Shown: positions 16,828 to 25,076, counted from the stretch's first letter. The stretch: DNA of 33,980 nt from an uncultured Pseudomonadota bacterium (GCA_950059285.1 CATLTV010000038.1:1-33980); one strand, 5' to 3'. Numbers and translations: made by a program. Notes: generated by a model not told the origin, from the letters alone.

Positions 16828-17199
16828 CTAGCCCGCAGCGATTTTTTCAGCGGCGTTGCTCATCACGGAGACGATGCGAACACCAAAGCGTTCATTGACG
16901 ATGACAGCCTCACCACGTGCGATGAGGACGCCGTTGACCTTGATGTCCAACGGCTCGCCATTGGCCTTATCAAGCTCAATGGTGGAACCTGGTCCGAGGT
17001 TTAGAATAGTTTCAAGGGGGAGGCTCTTGGCACCAAGCTCCACGGTGACTTCAAGTGGCACATCGTGCAAAAAGTCAAAGCGGACAGGGGCGTTGGGGTC
17101 CTTGACCAGAGGTGGCATGGGAGCGACGGGTTGTTCATTGGACTGTGGGTTTGAAAGTTCGTCTTGCATATCAACGCCTTGGTTATCCTGTTCAGACAT
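16828..17199 (-). CDS. fliN: flagellar motor switch protein FliN
   Basis: FliN forms the base of the C-ring and docks FliH-FliI. The 123-residue protein has a disordered N-terminus (about 35 residues) followed by a complete SpoA/SPOA domain: DVPLEVTVELGAKSLPLETILNLGPGSTIELDK, then NGVLIARGEAVIVNERFGVRIVSV. An AGGAG ribosome site is present. It heads the fliN-O-P-Q operon. Confidence 0.97.
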   Translation of the reverse strand: MSEQDNQGVDMQDELSNPQSNEQPVAPMPPLVKDPNAPVRFDFLHDVPLEVTVELGAKSLPLETILNLGPGSTIELDKANGEPLDIKVNGVLIARGEAVIVNERFGVRIVSVMSNAAEKIAAG

Positions 17200-17301
17200 G
17201 GTGGGTGCTCCTGTTGAAAAGCATCAATGTGTGACAGGAGTGAATGGTTATAGTTGCTGTGAGGCACTCCTGATTTGCTTACAGAAAGGATTTCGGCACG
17301 C

Positions 17302-17315
17302 TGTCTGATAATATT
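17302..17315 (-). promoter_or_regulatory. TGTCTGA-type motif upstream of fliN
   Basis: TGTCTGATAATATT lies about 103 bases before the fliN start and directly beside the fliM-end palindrome. It is in the same orientation as the fliR, fliC, flgI and fliF copies, and is probably part of the fliN operon promoter. Confidence 0.45.
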
Positions 17316-17318
17316 TAA

Positions 17319-17394
17319 CGGCGAAAATAAAAAAGATGTGGGAGGCGAGCTTCGCTAGCGAAGCTCGCCTCCCACATCTTTTTTATTTTCGCCG
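17319..17394. terminator. perfect 76-bp palindrome, end of the fliL-fliM operon
   Basis: Two 38-bp arms meet at GCTAGC. This is the longest loop-free palindrome in the window. The GC-rich core is bordered by AAAAAA and TTTTTT. It begins 17 bases past the fliM stop, so fliN is transcribed from a separate promoter. Confidence 0.85.
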
Positions 17395-17411
17395 ATTGAT
17401 CTCAAGAAAAC

Positions 17412-18386
17412 TTAATGTTCCTGGTCACTTGTAGAGAATATTGCTGCATCAAGTTCCACTGCAAGGTTGCCATGTTTGACGGTTGTCTTGGCGAGGAATT
17501 TGGGTTGTCCATTGACCTGAACGATGGTGGGCATATCAGGAGAACGGTCAAGACGCAGGACATCCCCCTCGGCGAGCACTGCGAGCTGTTCGAGTTTCAG
17601 GTGGGTGCGACCGAGCTCGGCAGTGAGTTCAAGTTGAACCTGTCGCAAGGAGTTTTCGATCTTGGTGCGACTCTCCTTTTCGGGCTCAACGCTGACATCA
17701 TAACGACCTGAAGCGAGCAGTTCCTTGAAGCGCCAGATGATCACTTTGGGGATGATGACATGGACCTGGCCCATGATTTCATCTTCCATCTGGAAGTCAT
17801 AGGTTTCAAAGATGACGGCCTCTTCAGCAGAGGTTAGCGCGACGCTCGCAGGGCGAGTGTCCACACGTAACGTGTTCATATGAATGGGCAAAATGGGCTT
17901 CCATGCCTGCTCCATGGAGAGGGCAAAGATGCGCACCAGGCGTTTAAGCACGCGAGATTCGATCGAGCTCAAGCGAGAGCGTGGCTCGGCGGCTGAGGCG
18001 GTCTGTTTGTAGCCAAAGACCTTCTCAAGCATGGAGAAAAAGAGGTGATGCTCAATGGAGATGATGGCGTGGCCACCCATCGCCTCGACCTCAAGGAGAG
18101 CATAACAGCCAGGATCTTCAAGGAGGGATTCTGCTTCACTCCATTTGATGATCTGAGTCTCCTGAGCCTTGATGGTGATGCCCGTCTGGAGGATTGTTTC
18201 AAACTGTGGAATCAGAGAGCGCGCGACGCGCTCCTCGATGATTGCGAGTGTGGAGATGGAGCCCAACGCACCCTGCTCAGATCGCCCGATAGAGAGGGGT
18301 CGTGGTGCATTTTCATCGTCTTCCTCAAAGGAGTCATTGACGATGTCTTCTTCTGGTTCGTCATCAAATATTGCGGCGCGTTCCAT
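17412..18386 (-). CDS. fliM: flagellar motor switch protein FliM
   Basis: FliM links FliG to FliN in the C-ring and is normally where CheY-P binds. The 324-residue protein has the CheC-like middle domain (MGGHAIISIEHHLFFSMLEKVFG; SIESRVLKRLVRIFALSMEQAW) and a C-terminal SPOA domain (QVQLELTAELGRTHLKLEQL; VLRLDRSPDMPTIVQVNGQPKFLAKTTV). The first 40 residues are acidic (EPEEDIVNDSFEEDDE) and lack the usual LSQxEIDxLL motif that binds CheY-P. An AGGAGG site is present. It follows fliL by 50 bases. Confidence 0.96.
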   Translation of the reverse strand: MERAAIFDDEPEEDIVNDSFEEDDENAPRPLSIGRSEQGALGSISTLAIIEERVARSLIPQFETILQTGITIKAQETQIIKWSEAESLLEDPGCYALLEVEAMGGHAIISIEHHLFFSMLEKVFGYKQTASAAEPRSRLSSIESRVLKRLVRIFALSMEQAWKPILPIHMNTLRVDTRPASVALTSAEEAVIFETYDFQMEDEIMGQVHVIIPKVIIWRFKELLASGRYDVSVEPEKESRTKIENSLRQVQLELTAELGRTHLKLEQLAVLAEGDVLRLDRSPDMPTIVQVNGQPKFLAKTTVKHGNLAVELDAAIFSTSDQEH

Positions 18387-18436
18387 GGTTTATATCCCTC
18401 CTGCCAGGGGTAACAAGTCATGTGGAATGGGGTCAA

Positions 18437-19039
18437 TTACTGTGTCAGAAACTCGGTGAAGTAGACGCCCTTGATGTCGCTATCACCCACTGTATCGCGT
18501 GTGAGATCAAGGAGTTCGTCACGGAGCGCGTCCTTGTCACGAGGACGTTTAAGATCGGAGAGTCGTTTGGATGAGAGCACGCTGATGAAGCTGTCTCGGA
18601 TGACCACAAGGCTCTCATCTACCTTGGCCAGAGACGCCTCTTCCTTGACCTCAAGATCAATGGAGACGCGCAAGTAGTGTGAGCCGCGAGGTTCATCGAG
18701 GTTCACCACAAATGGATCAAGCTTGTACATGGGGCCAGGAGCACCACGCTTGGTCTTCTTCTTTGTGGAGGCTTCCTCATCCTCTCCAGCAGGCTCTTCC
18801 TTGCTCTCTTCTTTTTCCTCGGGTGTATCGCTCTTGGCGACTTCCTCACCCTCGGGTGTGTTGGCAGCTTCAGCACCGCCACTGTCTGACATGAAGAACA
18901 CGGCCGCCCAGGCCACGTTACAAAGGACAACAACGATACCAGCGATCACCATGAGCTTCTTCTTGCCAGAGCTTGCAGCGGCAAGATCTTCAAAATCCTC
19001 AAGTTCGGCCAATTCTTCTTCCGTGATCTCGTCACTCAT
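18437..19039 (-). CDS. fliL: flagellar basal body-associated protein FliL
   Basis: FliL is a single-pass inner-membrane protein that surrounds and supports the stators. The 200-residue protein has a short acidic cytoplasmic start, a helix at about residues 29-50 (LMVIAGIVVVLCNVAWAAVFF), a Glu/Lys/Ser-rich linker of about 45 residues, and the periplasmic FliL domain (YKLDPFVVNLDEPRGSHYLRVSIDLEV; VVIRDSFISVLSSKRLSDL; VYFTEFLTQ). It immediately precedes fliM, as in many phyla. Confidence 0.95.
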   Translation of the reverse strand: MSDEITEEELAELEDFEDLAAASSGKKKLMVIAGIVVVLCNVAWAAVFFMSDSGGAEAANTPEGEEVAKSDTPEEKEESKEEPAGEDEEASTKKKTKRGAPGPMYKLDPFVVNLDEPRGSHYLRVSIDLEVKEEASLAKVDESLVVIRDSFISVLSSKRLSDLKRPRDKDALRDELLDLTRDTVGDSDIKGVYFTEFLTQ

Positions 19040-19138
19040 GATCTAAACTCCATCAAATAAGAGGTTCCACAACAGAAATCTCTGTAGGTTGTTGTTCATT
19101 CACAACATTTACAGGAGTGGATATCGACACATAGAAAG

Positions 19139-19171
19139 AGCGGATTTAGAAACAAGTTCCAAACCCGCTCG
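19139..19171. terminator. weak hairpin between the helical-repeat gene and fliL
   Basis: GAGCGGATTT and AAACCCGCTC pair over 10 bp with one mismatch. They lie about 60-90 bases past the stop of the upstream gene. There is no clear T-run, so it may attenuate rather than terminate. Confidence 0.3.
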
Positions 19172-19226
19172 GTCAAAACATAAAAACCAAACAATATCAA
19201 TGATTTAAACTATATAAATTCGTCTG

Positions 19227-20531
19227 TTATTCCATGAAAGCCAGGCCTGAAGAGCCCCAGAAAATTTCGGCCCAGAGAGGAGGTTTTGGCATGCGTTCAC
19301 TGATGAGCAAATCCTGGAACGCACCTGTCTCGGGCGTGGGCACGACAGAACATGCTGCGCTCCAGTAATGGTCAGGAGGACAGAAGCCTCTGTGTTCAGC
19401 GCGTTGCACAAGCACAGTAAACCTGGTGTCGGTATCCTCATCGATGCGTTTATTTTCCTTCATCCAGAGTTGAATGGCGCGCGCCTTGAAGGCGTCATGT
19501 TCTTCAAGATATGCCGTGGCGAGCTCGCCGTAGATCACCCAGGCGGGCTCCACACGTGGGATGATATGGTTGTAAAGTTCGATGGCCTCATCGGGCCTTC
19601 CTTGACGACGCATGGTACGTGCGAGCTGGCGTCTAAACCAGTCGGGTTGACGCTCTGCCCAGTGAGGATAAAGGTCGTAGAGTTCGAGCACCTTCTCATC
19701 ACGTTGTTCGGAGATGTAATAAATCATACTCCTGAGCAACCAGGCCTCGCCAAGTTGTTGAATGCGTTGTGTGGTGAGAGGTCCCTGATTCACATCGTAG
19801 CGTCGTCCCATCATGCGCGCTTCATCCAGTCTGTCGAGGGCACGCTCAAGCTGGTTGTTGTTGGCCCACATCAGCGCGTGGTGAAGAGCTGCGTGGCGAC
19901 GATATGTGGCCGAGAGCTCATCAAACTGCTCCAGATATTCTGGTTCAAGGGCGTTTTCATCCATCTGAGCTGCCTTGAGAAGCTCGCCCCAGGCGCGTAA
20001 TTCCATGTCTCGGATGCGTGCAAGCCACGCGTCCATATCCTCCTGTTCGATGTGAGGTTTGCCCTGACAGAGGTTGTCCCAGGCGTCACCAATTTCAGGG
20101 AACGGGAGCTTTGGCACCTCTTCCTGACAGGCCGATTTGCCAAGCCAGGCATAGCGTGGGTGCTCAAGAAGCTTGTTATCACGCGGGATACCAAGGATAA
20201 GACGGCCCTGTTTCCAGCGGTATGCGTGGACGTTGTAGGAGCGCAACATGATGTGCGTGGCATCCTGCTCGGACCACACCAGAAAGCCCACTTCATTGGA
20301 TCCCTGAAGACGCTTTAATCCATTGATATCAATTGATTTTTTAGGAACTTTCACAACACCTGATGCAGGGTTGTACACGGTTTTGGCGAGCGCATCTGGC
20401 CCGATGTTCAAGCTGATCATGGTGGACAAATTGGCGAGATCGTCCAGAGCAGGAAGCGGCTCATATACGGGCTTCTCGGGCGTAATGGACATGGCCAGAA
20501 CGGTCAATGCTGGGACAATACTTGGATGCAC
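19227..20531 (-). CDS. hypothetical protein with TPR-like helical repeats
   Basis: I do not recognise the family of this 434-residue protein. About residues 165-350 are helical and rich in Ala/Leu/Arg/Glu with TPR-like spacing (HHALMWANNNQLERALDRLDEARMM; LARTMRRQGRPDEAIELYNHII; YGELATAYLEEHDAFKARAIQLWM). The N-terminal 150 residues are mixed alpha/beta. It starts at GTG, with GGAG 8 bases upstream. It lies between the fliS/fliT-like pair and fliL, on their strand and without a strong terminator, so it is probably co-expressed with flagellar genes. It may act as an assembly or chaperone scaffold, but that is inference from context only. Confidence 0.7.
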   Translation of the reverse strand: MHPSIVPALTVLAMSITPEKPVYEPLPALDDLANLSTMISLNIGPDALAKTVYNPASGVVKVPKKSIDINGLKRLQGSNEVGFLVWSEQDATHIMLRSYNVHAYRWKQGRLILGIPRDNKLLEHPRYAWLGKSACQEEVPKLPFPEIGDAWDNLCQGKPHIEQEDMDAWLARIRDMELRAWGELLKAAQMDENALEPEYLEQFDELSATYRRHAALHHALMWANNNQLERALDRLDEARMMGRRYDVNQGPLTTQRIQQLGEAWLLRSMIYYISEQRDEKVLELYDLYPHWAERQPDWFRRQLARTMRRQGRPDEAIELYNHIIPRVEPAWVIYGELATAYLEEHDAFKARAIQLWMKENKRIDEDTDTRFTVLVQRAEHRGFCPPDHYWSAACSVVPTPETGAFQDLLISERMPKPPLWAEIFWGSSGLAFME

Positions 20532-20580
20532 AGGTCAATCTCCAAAATAAGAGCGTGGTAGTCAGCTCCACGCGTGCACG

Positions 20581-20619
20581 CATGAATCACCACACATTGT
20601 GTATGCGTGGTGATTCATG
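20581..20619. terminator. hairpin after the fliT-like gene
   Basis: CATGAATCACCAC and its complement form a 13-bp stem with a 13-base loop, just past the stop at 20623. There is no U-run on the transcript side, so it may be a processing or partial termination structure that leaves the following gene expressed. Confidence 0.45.
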
Positions 20620-20622
20620 TGT

Positions 20623-20961
20623 TTATGCTGCGGAGCCATACGCGCGACGAGCACGACGGTTTTGACCCATCTTGTTCATCTGAGCGCGTTGTTTCTCAAA
20701 GTTCTCCTGGAGCGCCTGTTCAAACATGGCCTCGGCCTCTCGCACACGCTCGGAGAGTTGTACAAACCAGGGTTCATGAGAGCGTCCAAAGTAGTCCTCG
20801 GCGCTCAATTCACGCAGATGTCCAAGCAGCTCCATGCGGCGCTGACTGAGCGCCTCGATCAGCTCGGGATTCACCTGGTGGAGAGCCGTCACGACCTCAT
20901 TGTAAAGCTCGATGACCTCGTTCAAGACCTCTTCAACACGGTTCTGATAGTAGTCAGACAT
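20623..20961 (-). CDS. FliT-like flagellar chaperone (putative)
   Basis: The 112-residue protein is predicted to be wholly helical (VEEVLNEVIELYNEVVTALHQVNPELIEALSQRR; LSERVREAEAMFEQALQENF) and ends in a basic tail (RRARRAYGSAA). It follows fliS by 44 bases with a good GAGGAG site. FliT, which guards FliD, is a small helical protein coded next to fliS, so size, fold and position agree. Sequence motifs alone do not prove it; an FlgN-like or FliJ-like role is possible. Confidence 0.5.
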   Translation of the reverse strand: MSDYYQNRVEEVLNEVIELYNEVVTALHQVNPELIEALSQRRMELLGHLRELSAEDYFGRSHEPWFVQLSERVREAEAMFEQALQENFEKQRAQMNKMGQNRRARRAYGSAA

Positions 20962-21005
20962 AACTCAATTCTCCTCTTTGCTCCTCGACTGCTATCTACA
21001 CTGTG

Positions 21006-21389
21006 TTATGCAGCGTCGCTGCGACGCAGTTCCATTAATGCTTCACTCCATCCCTGACGAAGCTCGCTCATCAACGTGATGACCTCTTGCAATGCCTCCT
21101 GGTCCTGTCTTGAGCTTGCGAGCAAGAGACGGTCACCGATGTACACATAAAGCGCCTCAAGCGCGGTGCTAATCTCGGGGGCAGGATCATGGTCAAGCGT
21201 GTCGAGCAACTCATTGACGATGTCCAGCGCTCGACCAATGGAGCGTGTTGCATCAATCTTGTCATTGCGTTTGAGGCTGGCCATGGCGCGGTGGGCAAAC
21301 TTCAAAAAGCCATCATAAAGCATCACCACGAGCTCGCGGGGGTCACTGGTCTGAATGGACACTTTTCGATAAATATTGGCTGGATGCAT
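21006..21389 (-). CDS. fliS: flagellin chaperone FliS
   Basis: FliS binds the C-terminus of flagellin in the cytoplasm and prevents early polymerisation. The 127-residue protein has the typical length. It has the family start YRKVSIQTSDPRELVVMLYDGFLKFAHRA, the IGRALDIVNELLDTLD helix, and YVYIGDRLLLASSRQD. The AGGAG site is 8 to 9 bases from the ATG. It heads the fliS-(fliT-like) group, downstream of the fliD palindrome. Confidence 0.95.
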   Translation of the reverse strand: MHPANIYRKVSIQTSDPRELVVMLYDGFLKFAHRAMASLKRNDKIDATRSIGRALDIVNELLDTLDHDPAPEISTALEALYVYIGDRLLLASSRQDQEALQEVITLMSELRQGWSEALMELRRSDAA

Positions 21390-21557
21390 GACAGTAGTAC
21401 TCCTGTATCATTAGTGTTTATTAAAAGGCTTATTCGCAATCATTTTCAATATGTTACAGAACACAAAAAGCCTTTTTATCATACGCCTACACACTACTAC
21501 TTCGACACATTGACGGGTGGATTTTACAAGGAACTATCAGACATTAAAAAAAGCAAT

Positions 21558-21621
21558 GAGAGGACACGCGACGAGGCGAGGAATTGGCTAGCCAATTCCT
21601 CGCCTCGTCGCGTGTCCTCTC
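21558..21621. terminator. perfect 64-bp palindrome, end of fliD
   Basis: Two 32-bp GC-rich arms meet at GGCTAGCC with no loop, starting 14 bases past the fliD stop. On the fliD side the next bases are low in T (CATTGC, then TTTTTTTAATG), so a short gap precedes the U-run. Confidence 0.8.
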
Positions 21622-21635
21622 GTATTTGGCGGTGA

Positions 21636-22988
21636 TCAGGAACCTGATGATGATGTCTGTACAGCAGGCAACATGCTCGCAAAGCGGCTGCTCATATCAC
21701 TGTAACCACTGATCATTTGCTCCATCGCCGTGAACTGACGCTTCAGGCGTGCTTCGTAAGCTTCAATGCGGAGCTCACCGCGTTCAATGGTCGCATCTGC
21801 GCTGGTGATTCTTGACTGCCACATGTCCTTGCTGCTCTTGATGAGGCCATCATAACTGTCTGTATAGCGCTCAATCAGAGAGTCCATACGAGACACAATG
21901 CCTGTGTCCTCGGTGCCAAAGAGTTCGACCACACCACTTGGGTCCTTGCTCATCGCCTCTTCAAACTTGGTCTTGTCCAGGATCAATCCACCTGTGTCCT
22001 TGCTTGTTGAGATACCGATGCTGGAGAGGTTCGGGAAGGAGGAGCCACTGACCGCATCGGTCATGGCCTTGCGCAAGCTGTTTGCGGCTGTTGTACCAAA
22101 GCGGTGGTCTTCGTTTTTGAGTGTGTTGGCCGCAGAATAAAGAGAGTTATACGACTTGATGAGATCTTCAACTTTCTCGGCGACCGCGCTGCTATCCTCA
22201 CCGACTGTGACCATGAAGGGTTCAGTGCTTTCGCCTTCAAGTTCAAGAGTCATCCCCTCCAAGACACCATCAACGCTGTTGTCCGTATGTGTGACTTGCT
22301 CACCATCCACATGGACAATGGCATTTTGAGCTGCGATTTCGGTGCTAAACCCAAGTGATTGTGGGTTGTTGCCGTTTCCGTTTCCGTTTCCGTTGCCATT
22401 TCCGTTTCCAGAGCCAGACTCGGTAATCACCATGCCCGCGCCACCATCATGACCTGTCTTTTGTGATGTCACAGACAGGTATGTGCCGCTGTCCACCTGA
22501 ATGATGGATGCGTTTACCTTCGCACCAGATCCCTGAATAAGGTCGCGTACATCGGTCAATGTCATCCCATCTTCAATGGTGATATCGACAGCATCTTCGC
22601 CCCAGACCTCGATGCTGAGCGTACCTGCCTTGACCTCGGCATCTGGAGAATCAAACGCAGTGGACTTGTCACGCTGGGCGCGCGCGAGCTGCTCGACCTC
22701 GACCTCCCAGGTGCCAGGTTGTGCATCACCTGTAGCCTTGACTGTCATGGCATCCTCATTCTCGGAGCCCACGGTCTTTGAGAGGAGCGAGCTTGCGCTG
22801 GAGAAGTCAGCGAGCTTGTCCTGGAAGTCAGAGAGCAAGGATGAAAATGAACCTAGCCTGCTGATCTGTCGAGAATAGGTTGTCTTCTGGGCAGCAAGAC
22901 GGCTTAGAGGTTGACGCTCAATGTTGACCAACTGACTGACGATGGACGATGTATCAACACCGCTGGCAAGACCTGATGCCTGTATCAT
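21636..22988 (-). CDS. fliD: flagellar filament cap protein FliD
   Basis: FliD caps the filament and helps flagellin fold at the tip. The 450-residue protein has the conserved N-terminus SGLASGVDTSSIVSQLVNIERQPL, a variable central domain, and the FliD C-terminal region (LSSIGISTSKDTGGLILDKTKFEEAMSKDPSGVVELFG; YEARLKRQFTAMEQMISGYSDMSSRFASM). A run of seven Gly-Asn units sits at about residues 193-206 in the central, exposed part. It is transcribed alone, between the fliC terminator and its own palindrome. Confidence 0.96.
   Translation of the reverse strand: MIQASGLASGVDTSSIVSQLVNIERQPLSRLAAQKTTYSRQISRLGSFSSLLSDFQDKLADFSSASSLLSKTVGSENEDAMTVKATGDAQPGTWEVEVEQLARAQRDKSTAFDSPDAEVKAGTLSIEVWGEDAVDITIEDGMTLTDVRDLIQGSGAKVNASIIQVDSGTYLSVTSQKTGHDGGAGMVITESGSGNGNGNGNGNGNGNNPQSLGFSTEIAAQNAIVHVDGEQVTHTDNSVDGVLEGMTLELEGESTEPFMVTVGEDSSAVAEKVEDLIKSYNSLYSAANTLKNEDHRFGTTAANSLRKAMTDAVSGSSFPNLSSIGISTSKDTGGLILDKTKFEEAMSKDPSGVVELFGTEDTGIVSRMDSLIERYTDSYDGLIKSSKDMWQSRITSADATIERGELRIEAYEARLKRQFTAMEQMISGYSDMSSRFASMLPAVQTSSSGS
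22371..22412 (-). repeat. hexanucleotide repeat within fliD (Gly-Asn)n
   Basis: About seven near-identical hexamers (GGAAAC in the coding orientation, with GGAAAT and GGCAAC variants) encode alternating Gly-Asn. The period is a multiple of three, so slippage would change length without breaking the frame. Confidence 0.85.
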
Positions 22989-23314
22989 GAGAGTACCTCT
23001 TGTTTAAAAATCCGTCTCGTGTGTAGACGTGTGTTATAATCGATGCTTTAGATGCGCAAAATCATTGAGAAAATATAATCTGATTTAAACGCAACATCCC
23101 CTCCCCTCCGCATCAATCAGGCAGGCGACTGATGGGGATAGAGAGGGGAGGCTGTGTGGAAGAACACCTGACCAGAGAGGGCGAATTATCTGACCAGATG
23201 GTGTGGTGTGGAGCGATTTGACCGTGTATGGAGGACCCGAGGTTTTCAAGTCTTGATGACTGTACAAGTCTTTCTCACCTCAGGCCCTCCTGGTCACATC
23301 ATCTCCTGCCGCAC
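22989..23314. other. intergenic region between fliC and fliD
   Basis: This 326-base gap holds the structured 3' end of the flagellin transcript and the fliD promoter region. No gene is supported. CTGACCAGA occurs twice (23168-23176 and 23190-23198). An AT-rich stretch around 23030-23045 (TTATAATCGATG on the plus strand) is the best place for a fliD promoter, but I see no clear sigma-28 or sigma-54 element. Confidence 0.4.
23100..23151 (-). terminator. imperfect two-tier hairpin downstream of fliC
   Basis: CCTCCCCTC (23100-23108) pairs with GAGGGGAGG (23143-23151). Inside it CATCAATC (23111-23118) pairs with GACTGATG (23127-23134), with one mismatch. It is the likely end of the flagellin mRNA. 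Unlike the other operon ends it is not a perfect palindrome. Confidence 0.55.
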
Positions 23315-24148
23315 TTAGCCAAGGAGGCCAAGGGCCGACTGCGGCTGGCTGTTGGCCTGAGCAAGCATGGATGAACCTGCCTGCATCAGCACCTGATTCT
23401 TTGTGAAGTCGGCCATTTCGCTTGCCACGTCGACATCCACGATGCGTCCGTGAGCTGCGCTCATGTTTTCGTAGGTGGAGCTCAGATTTTCGATTGCAGC
23501 ATCAAGGCCGTTCTGCTGAGCACCAAGCTTGGAGCGTTGACCAAGCACGGTTTCAAGTGCTGTGTCGATTGCTGCCATTGCTGTGGAGGGGTCACTACCG
23601 TCTGCGAGGTCGATTGTACCGCTGTCCACACCAAGTGTAGCAGCTGTCATGTCTTCGATCTCGATGGTGGCGACGTCGGAGGACTCGATACCAATCTGGA
23701 TGTCGATACCGCTACCAGAAGCGATGGTGCCATCAAGAAGTTTGTTGCCGTTGAACTCGGTGTTGCTTGCGATCCGATCGAATTCGGTCTGAAGCTGTGT
23801 GAATTCCTCGTTGAGGTTGTCACGCTGGCTGCCGCTCAAGGTGCCATCTGCTGCCTGGACGCTCAGCTCTCTCATACGTGTCAAGAGGTTGCCCTGTTGC
23901 TCAAGAGAAGCATCTGCTGTCTGAAGAACACTGATACCGTTGTTGGCGTTACGTTTTGCCTGAGTCAAGCTCTTCATATCTGTGTTCATCTCTTTGGAGA
24001 CGGCCAGGCCAGCTGCATCATCTGCTGCTGTGTTGATACGAAGACCACTGGAAAGGCGAGCAAGGTTTTTGTGCAACCCTTTCTGAGTGCGGTTAAGATT
24101 TCCTTGAGTAACGAGGCTTGCGGTGTTGTTGTGGATACTAATAGCCAT
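23315..24148 (-). CDS. fliC: flagellin
   Basis: The 277-residue protein is a short flagellin with only the D0/D1 parts. Its N-terminus is ISIHNNTASLVTQGNLNRTQKGLHKNLARLSSGLRINTAADDAAGLAVS. The D1 region contains VLQTADASLEQQGNLLTRMRELSVQAADGTLS. The C-terminus has VASEMADFTKNQVLMQAGSSMLAQANSQPQSALGLLG. The outer D2/D3 domains are replaced by a short loop (about residues 145-195). The start is MAIS at 24148, with AGGAG 8 bases upstream; the frame stays open to 24283 but the flagellin N-terminus is well defined. It is a single gene with a long 5' region. Confidence 0.98.
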   Translation of the reverse strand: MAISIHNNTASLVTQGNLNRTQKGLHKNLARLSSGLRINTAADDAAGLAVSKEMNTDMKSLTQAKRNANNGISVLQTADASLEQQGNLLTRMRELSVQAADGTLSGSQRDNLNEEFTQLQTEFDRIASNTEFNGNKLLDGTIASGSGIDIQIGIESSDVATIEIEDMTAATLGVDSGTIDLADGSDPSTAMAAIDTALETVLGQRSKLGAQQNGLDAAIENLSSTYENMSAAHGRIVDVDVASEMADFTKNQVLMQAGSSMLAQANSQPQSALGLLG

Positions 24149-24533
24149 GATTTGTCTCCTTGGTTGCCGACCAATGATGAATTGAACGGGTTTATAATAT
24201 TGGTTATAAAACCAGGAATAGCGGGCTTTCTGATCCTGATAAGTACAAGCTTTACCAGGGAGAGTTCCTGCCTGTTTGTACAAGCTACCGTCGGCTTGGT
24301 AACTCGCTTCGTTGCGGGCTCTCCGCCCGAAGACAAAGGTTTCATCGGCACAGCATTTGGGGCCTTTATGGATTTCATTGTCTGATTATAAATCCACGAT
24401 TTAACAGACAAAAAACACTTTCGTTTAATCAATATAAGTAATTGATTTCATTACAAAAATAATTCAATGTAATATTCTTCCATTTATTGAAAATATTAAA
24501 AAATCATCCAGCAATACCCTCAAGGAGACCCCC
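24149..24533. promoter_or_regulatory. divergent intergenic region, fliC / thioesterase
   Basis: This 385-base AT-rich stretch has no supported gene. It contains a 7-bp inverted repeat TTTATAA/TTATAAA (24191-24210) in the fliC leader and a small GC hairpin (24315-24329). A TAAAGCTT, which resembles a sigma-28 -35 element, lies at about 24250 on the minus strand, but the matching -10 (GATCAGAA) is poor. TGTCTGATTATA and AACAGACA lie at the far end. Confidence 0.4.
24379..24410. promoter_or_regulatory. TGTCTGA motif with inverted partner upstream of fliC
   Basis: TGTCTGATTATA (24379-24390) has the form seen before fliR, fliN, flgI and fliF. AACAGACA (24403-24410) faces it as an inverted partner. 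The site is about 230 bases from the flagellin start, so it could serve as a distal promoter, an activator site, or a site for the divergent thioesterase gene. Confidence 0.35.
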
Positions 24534-24965
24534 ATGACAGCCATGACAGCCCCCGAAATTTTTGCTCTGATGCACAAGGTCTTTCCCACCGTCAAAGCCA
24601 TGAACTTTGAGATCGAACAGCTCGATGACGACACCATCACACTCTCCCGTCACACCACTGACCAGGATCTGCGACCAGGACACACCATCTCTGGCCCCGC
24701 CATGATGACCATGGTGGACACCGCCGCCTACTTCCTGATCCTCTCACGCATTGGACCCGAGGCGCTGGCCGTCACCACAAACCTCAACATCAACTTCCTG
24801 CGCAAACCTGTTCCGGGGAAGCTCACCGCCAGAGGCGAGCTGCTCAAACTTGGCAAACGCCTCGTGATTGTAGAGGTCTCACTGTATACGGAGGCATCCG
24901 ATAAACGTGTCGCTCACGCCACCGTCACATACAGCATTCCACCACACACAAGCTCACAACCCTGA
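24534..24965 (+). CDS. PaaI/YiiD-type hotdog-fold acyl-CoA thioesterase
   Basis: The 143-residue protein has the features of the PaaI thioesterase family: the central helix region SGPAMMTMVDTAAYFLILSRIG, the strand AVTTNLNINFLRKPVPGKLTARGELLKLGKRLVIVEVSLY, and a last strand AHATVTYSIP. It would hydrolyse acyl-CoA thioesters in the cytoplasm; the substrate is unknown. A strong AAGGAG site precedes the ATG. It is a single gene oriented away from fliC and seems unrelated to motility. Confidence 0.85.
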   Translation: MTAMTAPEIFALMHKVFPTVKAMNFEIEQLDDDTITLSRHTTDQDLRPGHTISGPAMMTMVDTAAYFLILSRIGPEALAVTTNLNINFLRKPVPGKLTARGELLKLGKRLVIVEVSLYTEASDKRVAHATVTYSIPPHTSSQP

Positions 24966-24985
24966 GCTACACCCGCTCAAAGACA

Positions 24986-25045
24986 TGAAGGAAAAGAAGA
25001 AGGAGGTTTGATGTGCACATCAAACCTCCTTCTTCTTTTCCTTCA
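24986..25045. terminator. perfect 60-bp palindrome between convergent genes
   Basis: Two 30-bp purine/pyrimidine arms meet at TGTGCACA with no loop. It lies 20 bases past the thioesterase stop and 31 bases from the converging FHA-gene stop, so it serves both directions. Confidence 0.85.
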
Positions 25046-25076
25046 ACAGGACTGTATATTTGGATCTTTACTCGCT

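Noticed and set aside
24225-24260. sigma-28 promoter before fliC
   Set aside because: TAAAGCTT fits the -35 element, but the -10 at the right distance (GATCAGAA) agrees poorly with GCCGATAA. It is not strong enough to list alone.
24149-24283. 45-residue N-terminal extension of flagellin
   Set aside because: The flagellin N-terminus is strongly conserved and begins at MAISIHNN with a good AGGAG site; the extension has no such site.
23450-24385. 311-codon plus-strand open frame opposite fliC
   Set aside because: It is antisense to flagellin, Cys- and Val-rich without domain features, and ends in the fliC leader.
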